This document shows positions 40,645-49,384 of a stretch of DNA of 64,000 bases, piece by piece. Position 1 is the stretch's first letter, and each line of letters begins with the position of its first letter. The notes under the pieces were generated by a model. It was not told where the DNA came from. It did no database searches and saw only the letters and a list, made by a program, of their open reading frames with translations. The position numbers were made by a program, and so were the translations under genes. The stretch lies in contig NZ_SJTF01000008.1 of the NCBI RefSeq assembly GCF_004634245.1, positions 124,001-188,000 on the forward strand, in the 5' to 3' direction. This DNA is from Flavobacterium foetidum (GTDB lineage: Bacteria; Bacteroidota; Bacteroidia; Flavobacteriales; Flavobacteriaceae).

Positions 40645-41520
40645 ATGAGCAAAACAGTCTTATCGCCTATTATTTCAGGCACTATGAATTGGGGAGTTTG
40701 GGATAAAAACCTTACAACCAAAGAAATGGAAAACTTGATACAGGTAAGTATCGAAAACAAAATTACTACTTTTGACCACGCCGATATCTACGGATCTTAC
40801 ACCACCGAAGCCGATTTTGGAAAGGCTTTTCATGCTAGTAAAATTGACCGTGAAAAATTACAATTAATTACCAAATGCGGCATCCAAATGATTGCCGAAA
40901 AACGTCCTCAAAATAAAATTAAACATTATGATTATTCTAAAGATTACATCATTAAATCTGTTGAAGGTTCTTTAAAAAATTTGAAAACAGATTATGTAGA
41001 TGTTTTCTTGCTTCATAGACCAAGTCCTTTAATGCAGGCTGATGAAATTGCTGAAGCAGTGGAGAAATTAAAAGGAGAAGGTAAAATCATTGATTTTGGT
41101 CTTTCAAATTTTACAAGTTCACAAACAGAATTAATTCGCCAGAAAACAGAAGTGAGTTATAATCAGGTGCAGTTTTCTGCAACACATTATGAGCCAATGT
41201 TGAACGGAAGTTTGGATTATATGCAGACACACGGAATTCGTCCGTTGTCATGGAATCCGCTTGGAACTGTTTTCAGAGAAGATACAAAACAAACTCGTCG
41301 TTTGAAAAAACTGTTTTCTACCTTATTAGAGAAATATCATTTAGGAGCAGATACCCTTTTATTATCATGGATTTTAAAACATCCCGCTAAAGTGATTCCA
41401 ATTGCTGGAACTGTGAATATTGCTAGAATTCAATCTTTGTCAAAAGCAATTGAACTGGATATGGATACAGAAGACTGGTTCGCAATCTGGACAGAAAGTA
41501 TGGGCGACGATGTGCCTTAA
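40645..41520 (+). CDS. Aldo/keto reductase
   Basis: This is an NADPH-dependent oxidoreductase of the YdhF-like branch, 291 residues, with a TIM-barrel fold. The catalytic tetrad is visible: Asp and Tyr in DHADIYGSY, Lys in LITKCG, His in LLHRPSPL. FGLSNF and the NADP-binding IPIAGTVNIARI complete the pattern. The substrate is unknown. It is divergent from moxR and followed by a repeat element. Confidence 0.92.
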   Translation: MSKTVLSPIISGTMNWGVWDKNLTTKEMENLIQVSIENKITTFDHADIYGSYTTEADFGKAFHASKIDREKLQLITKCGIQMIAEKRPQNKIKHYDYSKDYIIKSVEGSLKNLKTDYVDVFLLHRPSPLMQADEIAEAVEKLKGEGKIIDFGLSNFTSSQTELIRQKTEVSYNQVQFSATHYEPMLNGSLDYMQTHGIRPLSWNPLGTVFREDTKQTRRLKKLFSTLLEKYHLGADTLLLSWILKHPAKVIPIAGTVNIARIQSLSKAIELDMDTEDWFAIWTESMGDDVP

Positions 41521-41571
41521 TTTTTAGTGTTCAGTTTACAGTTTTTAGTGTTCAGTTAGAATGCAAAAATA

Positions 41572-41703
41572 TAAACACATAGAAACATAGATTTTTTATG
41601 TTTTTAAAAGATGAATTTAGCGTTTTACTTACACATAGTTATGTGAATTTATGCAAATGAAATGCCTTTTTAAGCAAAGTAAATCTATGTTTCTATGTGT
41701 TAA
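41572..41703. repeat. MITE-like palindromic intergenic element, copy 2
   Basis: A 21-bp perfect inverted repeat (41574-41594 with 41681-41701, core ACACATAGAAACAT) bounds about 130 bp. The inner block ACACATAGTT.ATGTGAATT.ATGCAA is shared with 2201-2231 in the first copy. The region between the two oxidoreductase genes otherwise has no coding content. Confidence 0.75.
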
Positions 41704-41719
41704 AAACAAAATATTTAAA

Positions 41720-42478
41720 ATGAAAAAAACAGTTTTAATTACTGGTGCCACTAGCGGAATTGGAAAAGCAACTGCGCAGATTTTGGCAAAAAACAATTAC
41801 AAAGTGATTCTTTGCGGAAGACGTAAAGACCGTTTAGAGGAACTCGAAATAGAACTTTCTGCTTTTACAGAAGTACATTCTTTGGCTTTTGATGTTCGCG
41901 ATAAAAAAGAGGTTCTGGAAAAAATAGGTTCTTTGCCAAACGACTTTTCGACAATTGATGTTTTAATCAATAATGCCGGAAATGCCCATGGTTTAGATCC
42001 CATTCAAAACGGAGATTTAGACGATTGGGATGCTATGATGGATATTAATGTAAAAGGACTTTTATATGTTTCCAAAGCAATAATTCCGCAAATGGTCGAA
42101 AGGAAATCGGGACATATTATCAATATTGGTTCTACAGCCGCCAAGGAAGTTTATCCAAACGGGAATGTTTATTGCGGTTCTAAACATGCCGTTGATGCTA
42201 TTACAGCCGGAATGCGAATCGACTTAAATCCATTCGGCATTAGAGTCGGCGGAATTCATCCTGGAATGGTGGCTACAGAATTCAGCGAAGTCCGTTTTAA
42301 AGGAGATATAGAAAGAGCAGCAAACGTTTACAAAGGATTTGACCCTTTGAAGGCAGAAGATATTGCAGACATCATTCACTTTGTGATTTCAAGACCTTAT
42401 CATGTAAATATTGCCGATTTGGTTGTTATGAGTACAGCACAGGCATCTTCGACTATAGTGAAGAAAAATAATTTATAA
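41720..42478 (+). CDS. Short-chain dehydrogenase/reductase (SDR)
   Basis: From ATG 41720 the 252-residue product has the classical SDR signatures: the cofactor motif TGATSGIG near the N-terminus, NNAG, catalytic Ser in GSTAAKEV, and YCGSKHA (YxxxK) with the catalytic Tyr and Lys. It resembles the YdfG-type NADP-dependent serine/3-hydroxy acid dehydrogenase group. An in-frame ATG at 41651 would read the repeat and is rejected. A terminator follows the stop. Confidence 0.93.
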   Translation: MKKTVLITGATSGIGKATAQILAKNNYKVILCGRRKDRLEELEIELSAFTEVHSLAFDVRDKKEVLEKIGSLPNDFSTIDVLINNAGNAHGLDPIQNGDLDDWDAMMDINVKGLLYVSKAIIPQMVERKSGHIINIGSTAAKEVYPNGNVYCGSKHAVDAITAGMRIDLNPFGIRVGGIHPGMVATEFSEVRFKGDIERAANVYKGFDPLKAEDIADIIHFVISRPYHVNIADLVVMSTAQASSTIVKKNNL

Positions 42479-42490
42479 TATTTATTGTAG

Positions 42491-42518
42491 AGACGCACAG
42501 TAGTGCGTCTTTTTTTTA
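42491..42518 (+). terminator. SDR gene terminator
   Basis: AGACGCAC/GTGCGTCT (42491-42498 with 42503-42510), with a 4-nt loop, is followed by eight T. Confidence 0.9.
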
Positions 42519-42582
42519 ATTTTAAGTTTTAATAAATTAAATTAGTGCGAATTAGTGCAATTCGTGGCAAAATAAAATCGAC

Positions 42583-43728
42583 ATGATTAATAAACGCCTT
42601 TTAATTAAAAATCTTCTAGCTCATAATGACGAAAGCAGTTTTTATGATAAAAAAAGGCAATTGAATCTACATTCCAGAGAAGGAAAAGGCAAATTTTTGA
42701 AACACATTTGCGCGCTTTCCAATTCCAATCCGAATAACAATTCTTATATCGTGGTTGGAGTTGAAGATCAGGATAATGAGATTGTGGGCGATGACTTTTT
42801 CGATGACAGCCGAATTCAAAATCTAGTGAATGCCTTTTTAGAAAATCCGCCAAAAATTCAATACGAAAATGTCCCTTTTCCGAATCTTCCAAAAGACAAA
42901 GTAGTCGGTTTGGTTACGATAAAACCCAAAAGTAAAATCTCCTATTTTAAAAAAGGAATTCATACCATTCTCGCCAACAGTATTTTTGTAAGGCGGGGCA
43001 GTAATTCTATACCTTTAGAAGAACACGAAGAAATTGAAAAAAACAATCAGAATACAGAAACGGTAATCGGAATCGAAAACAGTTCTCGAAACAGCATTCA
43101 GTATACTTTAGACGGCGTTATTGACTTTATGAATTTCAGGCATAAGGATATGTCTCCGAAATATCGTGTTTTTAAAGAATTGTTTGTAATCTGCTGGGCG
43201 GGAGTTCCTAAAAAACTTCGAGATAAAACGTATTTATCTCGTGTTGATATTGAATTGATAAACGAACAAATCAAGCTTTTTTATTCTGCACAAGATGTAG
43301 TTACAATCGAATATAATGACGATACTTTTACCATTACAGAATATGTTCCGCTGGGTCTTAATGATAAAACGAGTTATTATCCGTTAGAAGAGCAAACGAT
43401 TCATTTTTTCGATAACGGTTATTACAAAATCGACCGTCAGATGCTTTTTCAGCCTCCAGAGTTCAACCGAAAAATGTTGTATCATATTTACAATTCGAAT
43501 ACAGCACTGCTAAACAAACTACAGAAGGAGATTGTATTATCAGAACGCGAAATGAAAGATTTAGAAAATCTTCCCTCAACTTTTATGATTTGTTACCTCA
43601 ATGGTTTTGAAGATGCAAGACAAAAACTGATTGACGCTAAATTATTGCTTAAGCCTTACAGTCATGTTTATACTTCGTTTAAGGAAGCGTTGAGAGTTTT
43701 AAGGAAAATGAAGTATGATATTCAGTGA
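42583..43728 (+). CDS. AlbA_2 (Schlafen-like) domain protein
   Basis: The 381-residue protein begins with an AlbA_2/Schlafen-like N-terminal domain. Residues 12-145 hold ESSFYDKKRQL, HICALSNSNPNNNSYIVVGVEDQDNEIVGDD split over the typical 'A-N...GG-VGV-D-G-I-G' pattern, and FVRRGSNS. The C-terminal half (about 160-381) is unrecognised. AlbA_2 domains are associated with nucleic-acid or nucleotide binding, and some act in RNA cleavage or stress responses. No partner is obvious, but a nucleotidyltransferase pair lies convergently about 30 bp downstream. The function is unknown. Confidence 0.75.
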   Translation: MINKRLLIKNLLAHNDESSFYDKKRQLNLHSREGKGKFLKHICALSNSNPNNNSYIVVGVEDQDNEIVGDDFFDDSRIQNLVNAFLENPPKIQYENVPFPNLPKDKVVGLVTIKPKSKISYFKKGIHTILANSIFVRRGSNSIPLEEHEEIEKNNQNTETVIGIENSSRNSIQYTLDGVIDFMNFRHKDMSPKYRVFKELFVICWAGVPKKLRDKTYLSRVDIELINEQIKLFYSAQDVVTIEYNDDTFTITEYVPLGLNDKTSYYPLEEQTIHFFDNGYYKIDRQMLFQPPEFNRKMLYHIYNSNTALLNKLQKEIVLSEREMKDLENLPSTFMICYLNGFEDARQKLIDAKLLLKPYSHVYTSFKEALRVLRKMKYDIQ

Positions 43729-43759
43729 GAAAGAGGTTCTGAGGTGCTAAGGATTTTGT

Positions 43760-44068
43760 TTAGGTATAATTTTCAATAAAAACATCTTCGATTTTTTTTA
43801 GATTGTCATTTTCGCCAAACTTTAAATGATTGATTTCGTTAACATAAAACTTTTCTATAAATAGCTTAATAATGTACATGACCTCACTTCTGTTTTCACT
43901 ACTGGTCAAAAGTTCTTTAACAAGGTAATTGCTTAATTTTAATTTTTGATTTTTATATTGATTTGACATTAAATTCGAATCCGAATCTTCATGTAAAGAA
44001 ATCATTTTGTCAACCTTGTCAATTTCTTCAATCAAGTCTAGTATATGATACAATTTGTTGTCCTTCAT
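43760..44068 (-). CDS. Small helical protein paired with a nucleotidyltransferase
   Basis: The 102-residue protein is mostly helical and acidic. It has no signal peptide and no recognised domain. It starts 11 bp after the stop of the nucleotidyltransferase gene on the same strand, so the two are probably one operon. Gene pairs of a small helical protein with a minimal nucleotidyltransferase are common in toxin-antitoxin modules, but I could not match it to HEPN, whose RxxxxH motif is not evident. Confidence 0.6.
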   Translation of the reverse strand: MKDNKLYHILDLIEEIDKVDKMISLHEDSDSNLMSNQYKNQKLKLSNYLVKELLTSSENRSEVMYIIKLFIEKFYVNEINHLKFGENDNLKKIEDVFIENYT

Positions 44069-44079
44069 TGTAATATGAA

Positions 44080-44556
44080 TTAAAATTTAATCTCTAAAAA
44101 ACCTTTTGACAATCTGTTTCCTCTTATTCTTCTGGTTTTTGTAAATCGATCAAGCCAATATGCCTTGTCACTTATATATCTGAAGTTGTTAGCATGATTT
44201 TCTGGATAGACTTCAATGATATAGGCATCAACGCCATAAATTTCTTCTGAATGTGGAAATATGAAATCATCTAATCTTGACCCTAATTCTAAAACAATAC
44301 TGTAATCAAGAAATGTTACTAAATCGATATCTCCAGGATTTATTTTTTTGGAAACAAATGACCCATTTATCCATTGATGTAAAACATCTAAATTACATAC
44401 TTTTTTGAAATCGTCATTATATTTAACATAAGCTTCAAATATCTCCTTTCTTCGAATGGAAGGTATTTTTTTTACAAATTCATTTTCAAACTCTAGAATG
44501 GTTGAGGCAATTTTATAATCAGGAACTAATAGGCCTGAATTGTTAAATGTTAGCAT
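44080..44556 (-). CDS. Minimal nucleotidyltransferase-fold protein (DUF6932-like)
   Basis: The 158-residue protein contains the polymerase-beta-type nucleotidyltransferase motif NGSFVSKKINPGDIDLV (64-80): Gly65-Ser66, the Asp76-x-Asp78 pair, and a third Asp at about 110 (YGVDAYIIEV). The metal site is therefore probably intact. I chose ATG 44556 (MLTFNNSGLLVPDY), which matches the usual family start. An in-frame ATG at 44583 adds nine residues. Such enzymes can transfer nucleotides to tRNA or proteins; the substrate here is unknown. It pairs with the small gene at 43760-44068. Confidence 0.78.
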   Translation of the reverse strand: MLTFNNSGLLVPDYKIASTILEFENEFVKKIPSIRRKEIFEAYVKYNDDFKKVCNLDVLHQWINGSFVSKKINPGDIDLVTFLDYSIVLELGSRLDDFIFPHSEEIYGVDAYIIEVYPENHANNFRYISDKAYWLDRFTKTRRIRGNRLSKGFLEIKF

Positions 44557-44652
44557 ATTCAAAATGGTTAAAAAAGAATTCAAAATTATACAAAAATATG
44601 TAAGAATTTTAATATTTTTTATTCAATTGAATTTTGTTTACCCATTGCGGTT

Positions 44653-45396
44653 TTATTTAAATTTCAAATATTTCCCTACTTCATCATACGGAAATAAAAT
44701 ATCTTTAGGGCCATCTGCGTACGAAGCGGCCTCATAAGAGTTGTAATATAAAAGCAGACCTTCGCTGGTGTAAAAAATATTTTGTGGCAACTGAAATTTA
44801 TCATTTTCAAACATCAGGCCTGTGGCATTGATGTTGGCCTTTTCTGGTATTTGATATTTTGTTCGGAAAGCTTTTTCGGCGAAAGCCTTAAATTCTTTTT
44901 CATTTTTAAAAAGCTGATCATTAGCGATAGCTTTTCCGGTTTTTGGGTTAAACAATAGAGAACGATATCCTTGATAACCATGGGCGCCACCTGTAAAAGT
45001 GTAGTGGTCTATGCGAATGTTTAGAATCTGTTCAGATTCAAATTCTACATTCCCTTTTATTTTTGCTTCCCAACCGAAAGTTTCAGTTGGAAATTTTTTA
45101 TGCATTTCTTCGTAAGATTTTATAAAAGAAGCTGCCAGCAATTTGTAATCACTTGTTTTGATTGAATCTTCTTCAAAATATACAATCTCTTTTATGACAT
45201 TATAGATTCTTTTATTGATGCTGTCCGAAATAATTTTCTTATTTTTTGCAATCGGAATTTCCATTGAGATTATCGGGCAGTCTTTTTCGCACGGAATAGT
45301 GGACTTCTCTTCAAATGTCTCGTTTTCAAATGAAAGCTCTTTATTACAGCCTGTAAACAACAGCAGCAAAAAGATAAAAAGTGGATATTGTTTCAT
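44653..45396 (-). CDS. DUF3298/DUF4163-type lipoprotein
   Basis: The 247-residue product has a lipoprotein signal (LLLLFTGC, Cys at about 17), a DUF4163-like N-terminal part (about 35-120, with ISMEIPIAKNKKIISDSINKRIY) and a DUF3298-like C-terminal part (about 125-247, including TFTGGAHGYQGYRSLLFNP and YPFDEVGKYLKF-like end). The same domain pair is found in RsiV and PdaC-type proteins. RsiV binds lysozyme, but this resemblance does not prove the same role. Confidence 0.82.
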   Translation of the reverse strand: MKQYPLFIFLLLLFTGCNKELSFENETFEEKSTIPCEKDCPIISMEIPIAKNKKIISDSINKRIYNVIKEIVYFEEDSIKTSDYKLLAASFIKSYEEMHKKFPTETFGWEAKIKGNVEFESEQILNIRIDHYTFTGGAHGYQGYRSLLFNPKTGKAIANDQLFKNEKEFKAFAEKAFRTKYQIPEKANINATGLMFENDKFQLPQNIFYTSEGLLLYYNSYEAASYADGPKDILFPYDEVGKYLKFK

Positions 45397-45564
45397 GTCA
45401 CGAAATGTTAATTATATAAAAAGAAAAAGAAGAGGAGCTAAAACAAATTAAATTAAAAGGTAAATTTGTATTTTAAAATTACGATTTTTAAAACATAAAT
45501 CAAAAAAACTGCGAATATCTACAAATTTGCTGAGAACAAACTTTAATAAATAAATTTTATTTAT

Positions 45565-46707
45565 ATGAAATTCAATACAAAAGTGATACACGGAGGACAG
45601 CATCACGACCCGTCTACTGGCGCGGTTATGCCACCCGTTTATCAGACATCTACATTTGTACAGACAAGTCCTGGAAAACCTTTGGCAGATTACGAGTACA
45701 GCCGTGCTTCAAATCCTACTAGAACTGCTCTAGAAGACGCACTGGCAAGTATAGAAAACGGAACACGCGGATTGGCTTTTTCTTCTGGTCTTGCTGCAAC
45801 AGACTGCGTTTTAAGATCTTTTAAAGCCGGTGACGAAATCATTGCCATGGATGATTTATATGGTGGAACTTACAGAATGTTCTCAAGAATATATAAAGAT
45901 TCTGGAATTAAATTTCATTTCGTAGATATGACCAATATCGACAAATTGAAAGCCTTGATTAATGAAAACACCAAATTGATCTGGGTGGAAACACCCACAA
46001 ATCCATTGATGAAATTGGCAGACATTGCAGAGGTTGCTAAAATTACCAAAGAGAAGAATATTCTTTTGGCTGTTGACAATACTTTTGCGACACCATATCT
46101 ACAGAAACCACTTGATTTGGGTGCCGACATCGTGATGCATTCTGCGACAAAATATTTAGGAGGCCATTCTGATGTGATTGCTGGGGCGCTAATTGTAAAA
46201 GATGCCGCATTAGGAGATCAATTGCATTTTCAACAATTTGCAACAGGAGCGACACTTGGACCAATGGATAGTTTTTTGGTTTTGAGAGGGATCAAAACGT
46301 TGGCTTTACGTGTGCAGAGACATTGCGAAAATGGTGAAAAAGTAGTCGAATACTTAAGTAATCATCCTAAAATAAAAACGGTTTATTACCCTGGATTAAA
46401 AACTCATCCTTTTCACGAAATCGCTAAAAAACAAATGAAAGCTTTTGGCGGAATGGTTTCTTTTGATTTTAAATCGGGTAAAAAAGAAGATTCGATTGCG
46501 TTTTTAGAGAAACTGAAAGTATTTACCTTGGCTGAATCTCTTGGAGGTGTAGAATCACTTGCCAATCATCCTGCATTGATGACTCATGCTTCTATTCCTG
46601 CAGATAAAAGGGCAGAAGTTGGTATTAATGATGATTTGGTTCGCTTAAGTGTAGGTATTGAAGATGCAGACGATTTAATTGCCGATTTAGAACAAGCACT
46701 TTCTTAA
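45565..46707 (+). CDS. Cystathionine gamma-synthase/gamma-lyase (PLP)
   Basis: This is a trans-sulfuration enzyme of the Cys/Met metabolism PLP family, 380 residues. Motifs: YEYSRASNPTR at about 43-53, SSGLAATDC, DNTFATPYLQKP with the PLP Asp, HSATKYLGGHSDV with the Schiff-base Lys, and RLSVGIEDADDLIADLEQAL at the C-terminus. The sequence does not securely separate synthase from lyase. It is monocistronic, between divergent neighbours, and ends at a bidirectional terminator. Confidence 0.93.
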   Translation: MKFNTKVIHGGQHHDPSTGAVMPPVYQTSTFVQTSPGKPLADYEYSRASNPTRTALEDALASIENGTRGLAFSSGLAATDCVLRSFKAGDEIIAMDDLYGGTYRMFSRIYKDSGIKFHFVDMTNIDKLKALINENTKLIWVETPTNPLMKLADIAEVAKITKEKNILLAVDNTFATPYLQKPLDLGADIVMHSATKYLGGHSDVIAGALIVKDAALGDQLHFQQFATGATLGPMDSFLVLRGIKTLALRVQRHCENGEKVVEYLSNHPKIKTVYYPGLKTHPFHEIAKKQMKAFGGMVSFDFKSGKKEDSIAFLEKLKVFTLAESLGGVESLANHPALMTHASIPADKRAEVGINDDLVRLSVGIEDADDLIADLEQALS

Positions 46708-46723
46708 AAAAAGGAAATTCCAA

Positions 46724-46773
46724 TAAAAAAATCCCAAATTCCTAAAAATTACGATTGGAATTTGGGATTTTTT
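46724..46773. terminator. Bidirectional terminator with long stem (AATTCCAAATT family)
   Basis: An 18-bp arm (46724-46742) pairs with 46757-46773 (AATCCCAAATTCC/GGAATTTGGGATT). T-runs lie on both strands, between two convergent genes. Related words occur at 58565-58626 and 35500-35636. Confidence 0.8.
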
Positions 46774-46795
46774 ATATTTTGAAATTTAGATAATT

Positions 46796-47590
46796 TTAGA
46801 ATTCTAAGTAGTAAATATATCCGAAGTTAAACCAAACCTGCCAGTCGTTTGATTTGTTTTCTTTGTAGATGTCTTTGTTTGGGTTTAATCCGTCAATCCA
46901 GTCTGAGCTGAACATCTGAAAGCGGGTTTCAAACATCAAGTCGCTCATTGTTGTGATTTTATAATGAAATCCAACTGCACCAGTTGCAGATAAAGCTACG
47001 CCATTTTCAGAAGAAAAACCATGAGCACGACCATCAGATGGAGTTAAAAACTTGACAGGAGTTACAGTAGGAAGTGATAAATTTCCTAAGTGAGAGGAAA
47101 TTTTCGCAGAGTAATAATTTACCTGAAAACCTGCTGCAAAATAAGGGCTGAAACCACCGATTGTATTTTCGAAATCGTGAATTTTCATAAAAGGAGAAAA
47201 TTCTAACTGAGCTCCGAGACCTACTACAGTTGAGGTTGCTCGTACCGCTTTTAGCTGCTGAGCAAATAAACCGTCAGGTTTTCTGTCTACCCAGTCTCCA
47301 TAATGTTTGAGATTTGTTCTGCTGAAAGAAAGATCAGATCTTACCTTAAAATGTTCTGTAAAAAAACTTTCGCGGTTATTTGCAGCAGAAAAGTTGATGA
47401 AGTGCATAATTCCAATCCCAAAACCAGAGTTTCCTACGTTGGTGTCGACATCATGTCGTTGTCCAAAATCAGATTGAAGAGTTACTGGTCCTGCATATAT
47501 TCCTATCTCATAGGCTAGGTCAGATTGGGCAGTTGCCGCGGTCGATATACCAAATAAGGCAAATAATGTGATAAATAGGTGCTTAGGCAT
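46796..47590 (-). CDS. Outer-membrane beta-barrel protein (THC0290_0291-like)
   Basis: The 264-residue protein has a signal peptide (MPKHLFITLFALFGISTAATAQ), alternating hydrophobic strands, and a C-terminal aromatic-ended strand (FGYIYYLEF), as in barrel proteins. It resembles the THC0290_0291-family outer-membrane proteins of Flavobacteriia, from general recall only. The function is unknown. It is separately transcribed from a 320-bp divergent region shared with gdhA. Confidence 0.72.
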   Translation of the reverse strand: MPKHLFITLFALFGISTAATAQSDLAYEIGIYAGPVTLQSDFGQRHDVDTNVGNSGFGIGIMHFINFSAANNRESFFTEHFKVRSDLSFSRTNLKHYGDWVDRKPDGLFAQQLKAVRATSTVVGLGAQLEFSPFMKIHDFENTIGGFSPYFAAGFQVNYYSAKISSHLGNLSLPTVTPVKFLTPSDGRAHGFSSENGVALSATGAVGFHYKITTMSDLMFETRFQMFSSDWIDGLNPNKDIYKENKSNDWQVWFNFGYIYYLEF

Positions 47591-47912
47591 TTTTTAGGGC
47601 TTACAAATCTTGGCAAATATATAAAAAACATATTCGAATCAAAATATTAAATCGTTCTATTAGAAAATAAGTATCAAATTACTTAATTTACTAATTTTTA
47701 AGACGGTTTTTGCCTGTAAAGACCTACATGTAAAATGTATTTTTTTGGAATGCTTGAAAATAACACAAATCGGAGGCAAAAACGAAAAAATATAACAACT
47801 AATTGTATTTTGCGCTATCTTTGTGCGTTAAAACGAAAACGTTTTCTTAATTCAAATTTTTAATTAATTTGGATAGAATTTAAACTTAATCAGTCGAATA
47901 ATTTATTTCAAA
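47591..47912. other. Divergent intergenic region upstream of gdhA
   Basis: This 322-bp AT-rich region holds the promoters of two divergent genes. A TATCTTTG at 47816-47823 matches TAnnTTTG and would drive gdhA, with a 5' leader of about 80 nt. An AAAACGAAAACGTTTTC palindrome-like sequence lies at 47829-47845. No ORF or clear riboswitch was seen. Confidence 0.55.
47816..47823 (+). promoter_or_regulatory. Candidate gdhA -7 element
   Basis: TATCTTTG is followed by GTGCG and lies about 90 bp upstream of the gdhA ATG. It matches TAnnTTTG, but no clear -33 TTTG sits at 19-21 nt. Confidence 0.4.
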
Positions 47913-49256
47913 ATGGAACAGAAAATAAATGAATTTATGGCTCTTGTTGAGTCAAAAAATCCAAACGAACCGGAATTTCTTCAAGCTGTTAGAGAATTTG
48001 CAGAAACTGTAATTCCATTTATCGCAGAGCGAAAAAAATACGATGGTAAAAATCTTCTTTTGAGAATTGCCGAACCAGAGAGATCTGTGATTTTTAGAGT
48101 TCCTTGGGTTGATGATAAAGGAGAAATTATCGTAAACAGAGGTTTTAGAATTCAGATGAATTCTGCAATCGGACCTTATAAAGGCGGCATCAGATTTCAT
48201 CATACCGTAAATTTATCTGTTTTAAAATTCCTTGCTTTTGAACAGGTTTTCAAAAACAGTTTGACTACACTTCCAATGGGTGGCGGAAAAGGAGGTTCTG
48301 ATTTTGATCCAGAAGGAAAATCAGATGGAGAAATCATGCGTTTTTGTCAGTCTTTCATGACCGAATTATGCCGTCATATTGGGCCAGATCTTGACGTTCC
48401 TGCTGGAGATATCGGAGTGGGAGCTAGAGAAATCGGTTACTTGTTTGGACAATACAAAAGAATCAGAAATGAATTTACAGGAGTTTTAACTGGAAAAGGT
48501 TTAGCTTACGGAGGTTCATTGATTAGACCAGAAGCTACAGGTTATGGAGTGGTGTATTTTACAGATCAGATGCTGCGTACTATCGGACAAGACATAAAAG
48601 GTAAGGTAGTTGCAATCTCAGGATTCGGAAACGTTGCTTGGGGTGTTGCGCTAAAAGTAAATGAGCTTGGCGGAAAAGTTGTTACCATTTCTGGACCTGA
48701 TGGCTATATATATGATGAAGAAGGAATTTCTGGAGAAAAAATCGACTATATGCTCGAAATGAGAGCCAGCGGCGATAACAGAGCAGAAAGATACTTAGAG
48801 AAATATCCTAACGCTGTTTTCCACAAAGGAAAAAGTCCGTGGGAAGTAAAAGTAGATATCGCAATTCCTTGTGCGACTCAAAACGAGTTGAACGGTGAAG
48901 ATGCTAAAAAACTGATTGAAAACGGTGTTCTATGTGTGACAGAGGCTGCAAATATGCCTTCGACATTAGATGCTATCAAGCTTTTCTTAGACAATAAAGT
49001 ATTGTTTGCTCCTGGTAAAGCTGCCAATGCAGGTGGTGTTGCCGCATCTGGATTAGAAATGACTCAAAACTCTATTCGTCTTAACTGGACTAGCGAGGAA
49101 GTAGATTTGAGATTGAAAGAGATCATGGTCGGAATTCATAATCAATGTAAAAAATACGGTGCCGAAGAAGACGGTTATGTAAATTACGTAAAAGGCGCAA
49201 ACATTGCCGGATTCGTAAAAGTGGCCGATGCTATGCTCGCTCAGGGTGTAGTTTAA
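47913..49256 (+). CDS. gdhA: NADP-specific glutamate dehydrogenase
   Basis: Glutamate dehydrogenase interconverts 2-oxoglutarate plus ammonia and glutamate. The 447-residue length is typical of the hexameric NADP form. Motifs: GPYKGGIRFH (about 89-98), LPMGGGKGGSDFDP with the catalytic Lys, a Rossmann domain with ISGFGNVAWG (about 233-242), and TEAANMPST. It is monocistronic and followed by a terminator. Confidence 0.97.
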   Translation: MEQKINEFMALVESKNPNEPEFLQAVREFAETVIPFIAERKKYDGKNLLLRIAEPERSVIFRVPWVDDKGEIIVNRGFRIQMNSAIGPYKGGIRFHHTVNLSVLKFLAFEQVFKNSLTTLPMGGGKGGSDFDPEGKSDGEIMRFCQSFMTELCRHIGPDLDVPAGDIGVGAREIGYLFGQYKRIRNEFTGVLTGKGLAYGGSLIRPEATGYGVVYFTDQMLRTIGQDIKGKVVAISGFGNVAWGVALKVNELGGKVVTISGPDGYIYDEEGISGEKIDYMLEMRASGDNRAERYLEKYPNAVFHKGKSPWEVKVDIAIPCATQNELNGEDAKKLIENGVLCVTEAANMPSTLDAIKLFLDNKVLFAPGKAANAGGVAASGLEMTQNSIRLNWTSEEVDLRLKEIMVGIHNQCKKYGAEEDGYVNYVKGANIAGFVKVADAMLAQGVV

Positions 49257-49274
49257 AATTTAATTACAATGATG

Positions 49275-49318
49275 AAATGTCTTCAGTTATCTAAAAGATA
49301 ATTCGAAGGCATTTTTTT
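49275..49318 (+). terminator. gdhA terminator
   Basis: AAATGTCTTC/GAAGGCATTT with an inner AGTTATC/GATAATT stem is followed by a T-run, about 20 bp after the stop. Confidence 0.8.
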
Positions 49319-49358
49319 ATTTACAGCAGAACAAAAACTAAATAAATACCGTTTGTAG

Positions 49359-49366
49359 TATATTTG
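49359..49366 (+). promoter_or_regulatory. Candidate porZ -7 element
   Basis: TATATTTG matches TAnnTTTG about 20 bp upstream of the porZ start. No convincing -33 element was seen. Confidence 0.4.
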
Positions 49367-49384
49367 TCTATTCGAATATAATAA

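Noticed and set aside
47591..47912. Riboswitch or T-box-like leader upstream of gdhA
   Set aside because: Apart from a -7 element and a short palindrome-like sequence, I could not see the conserved stems of a known riboswitch.
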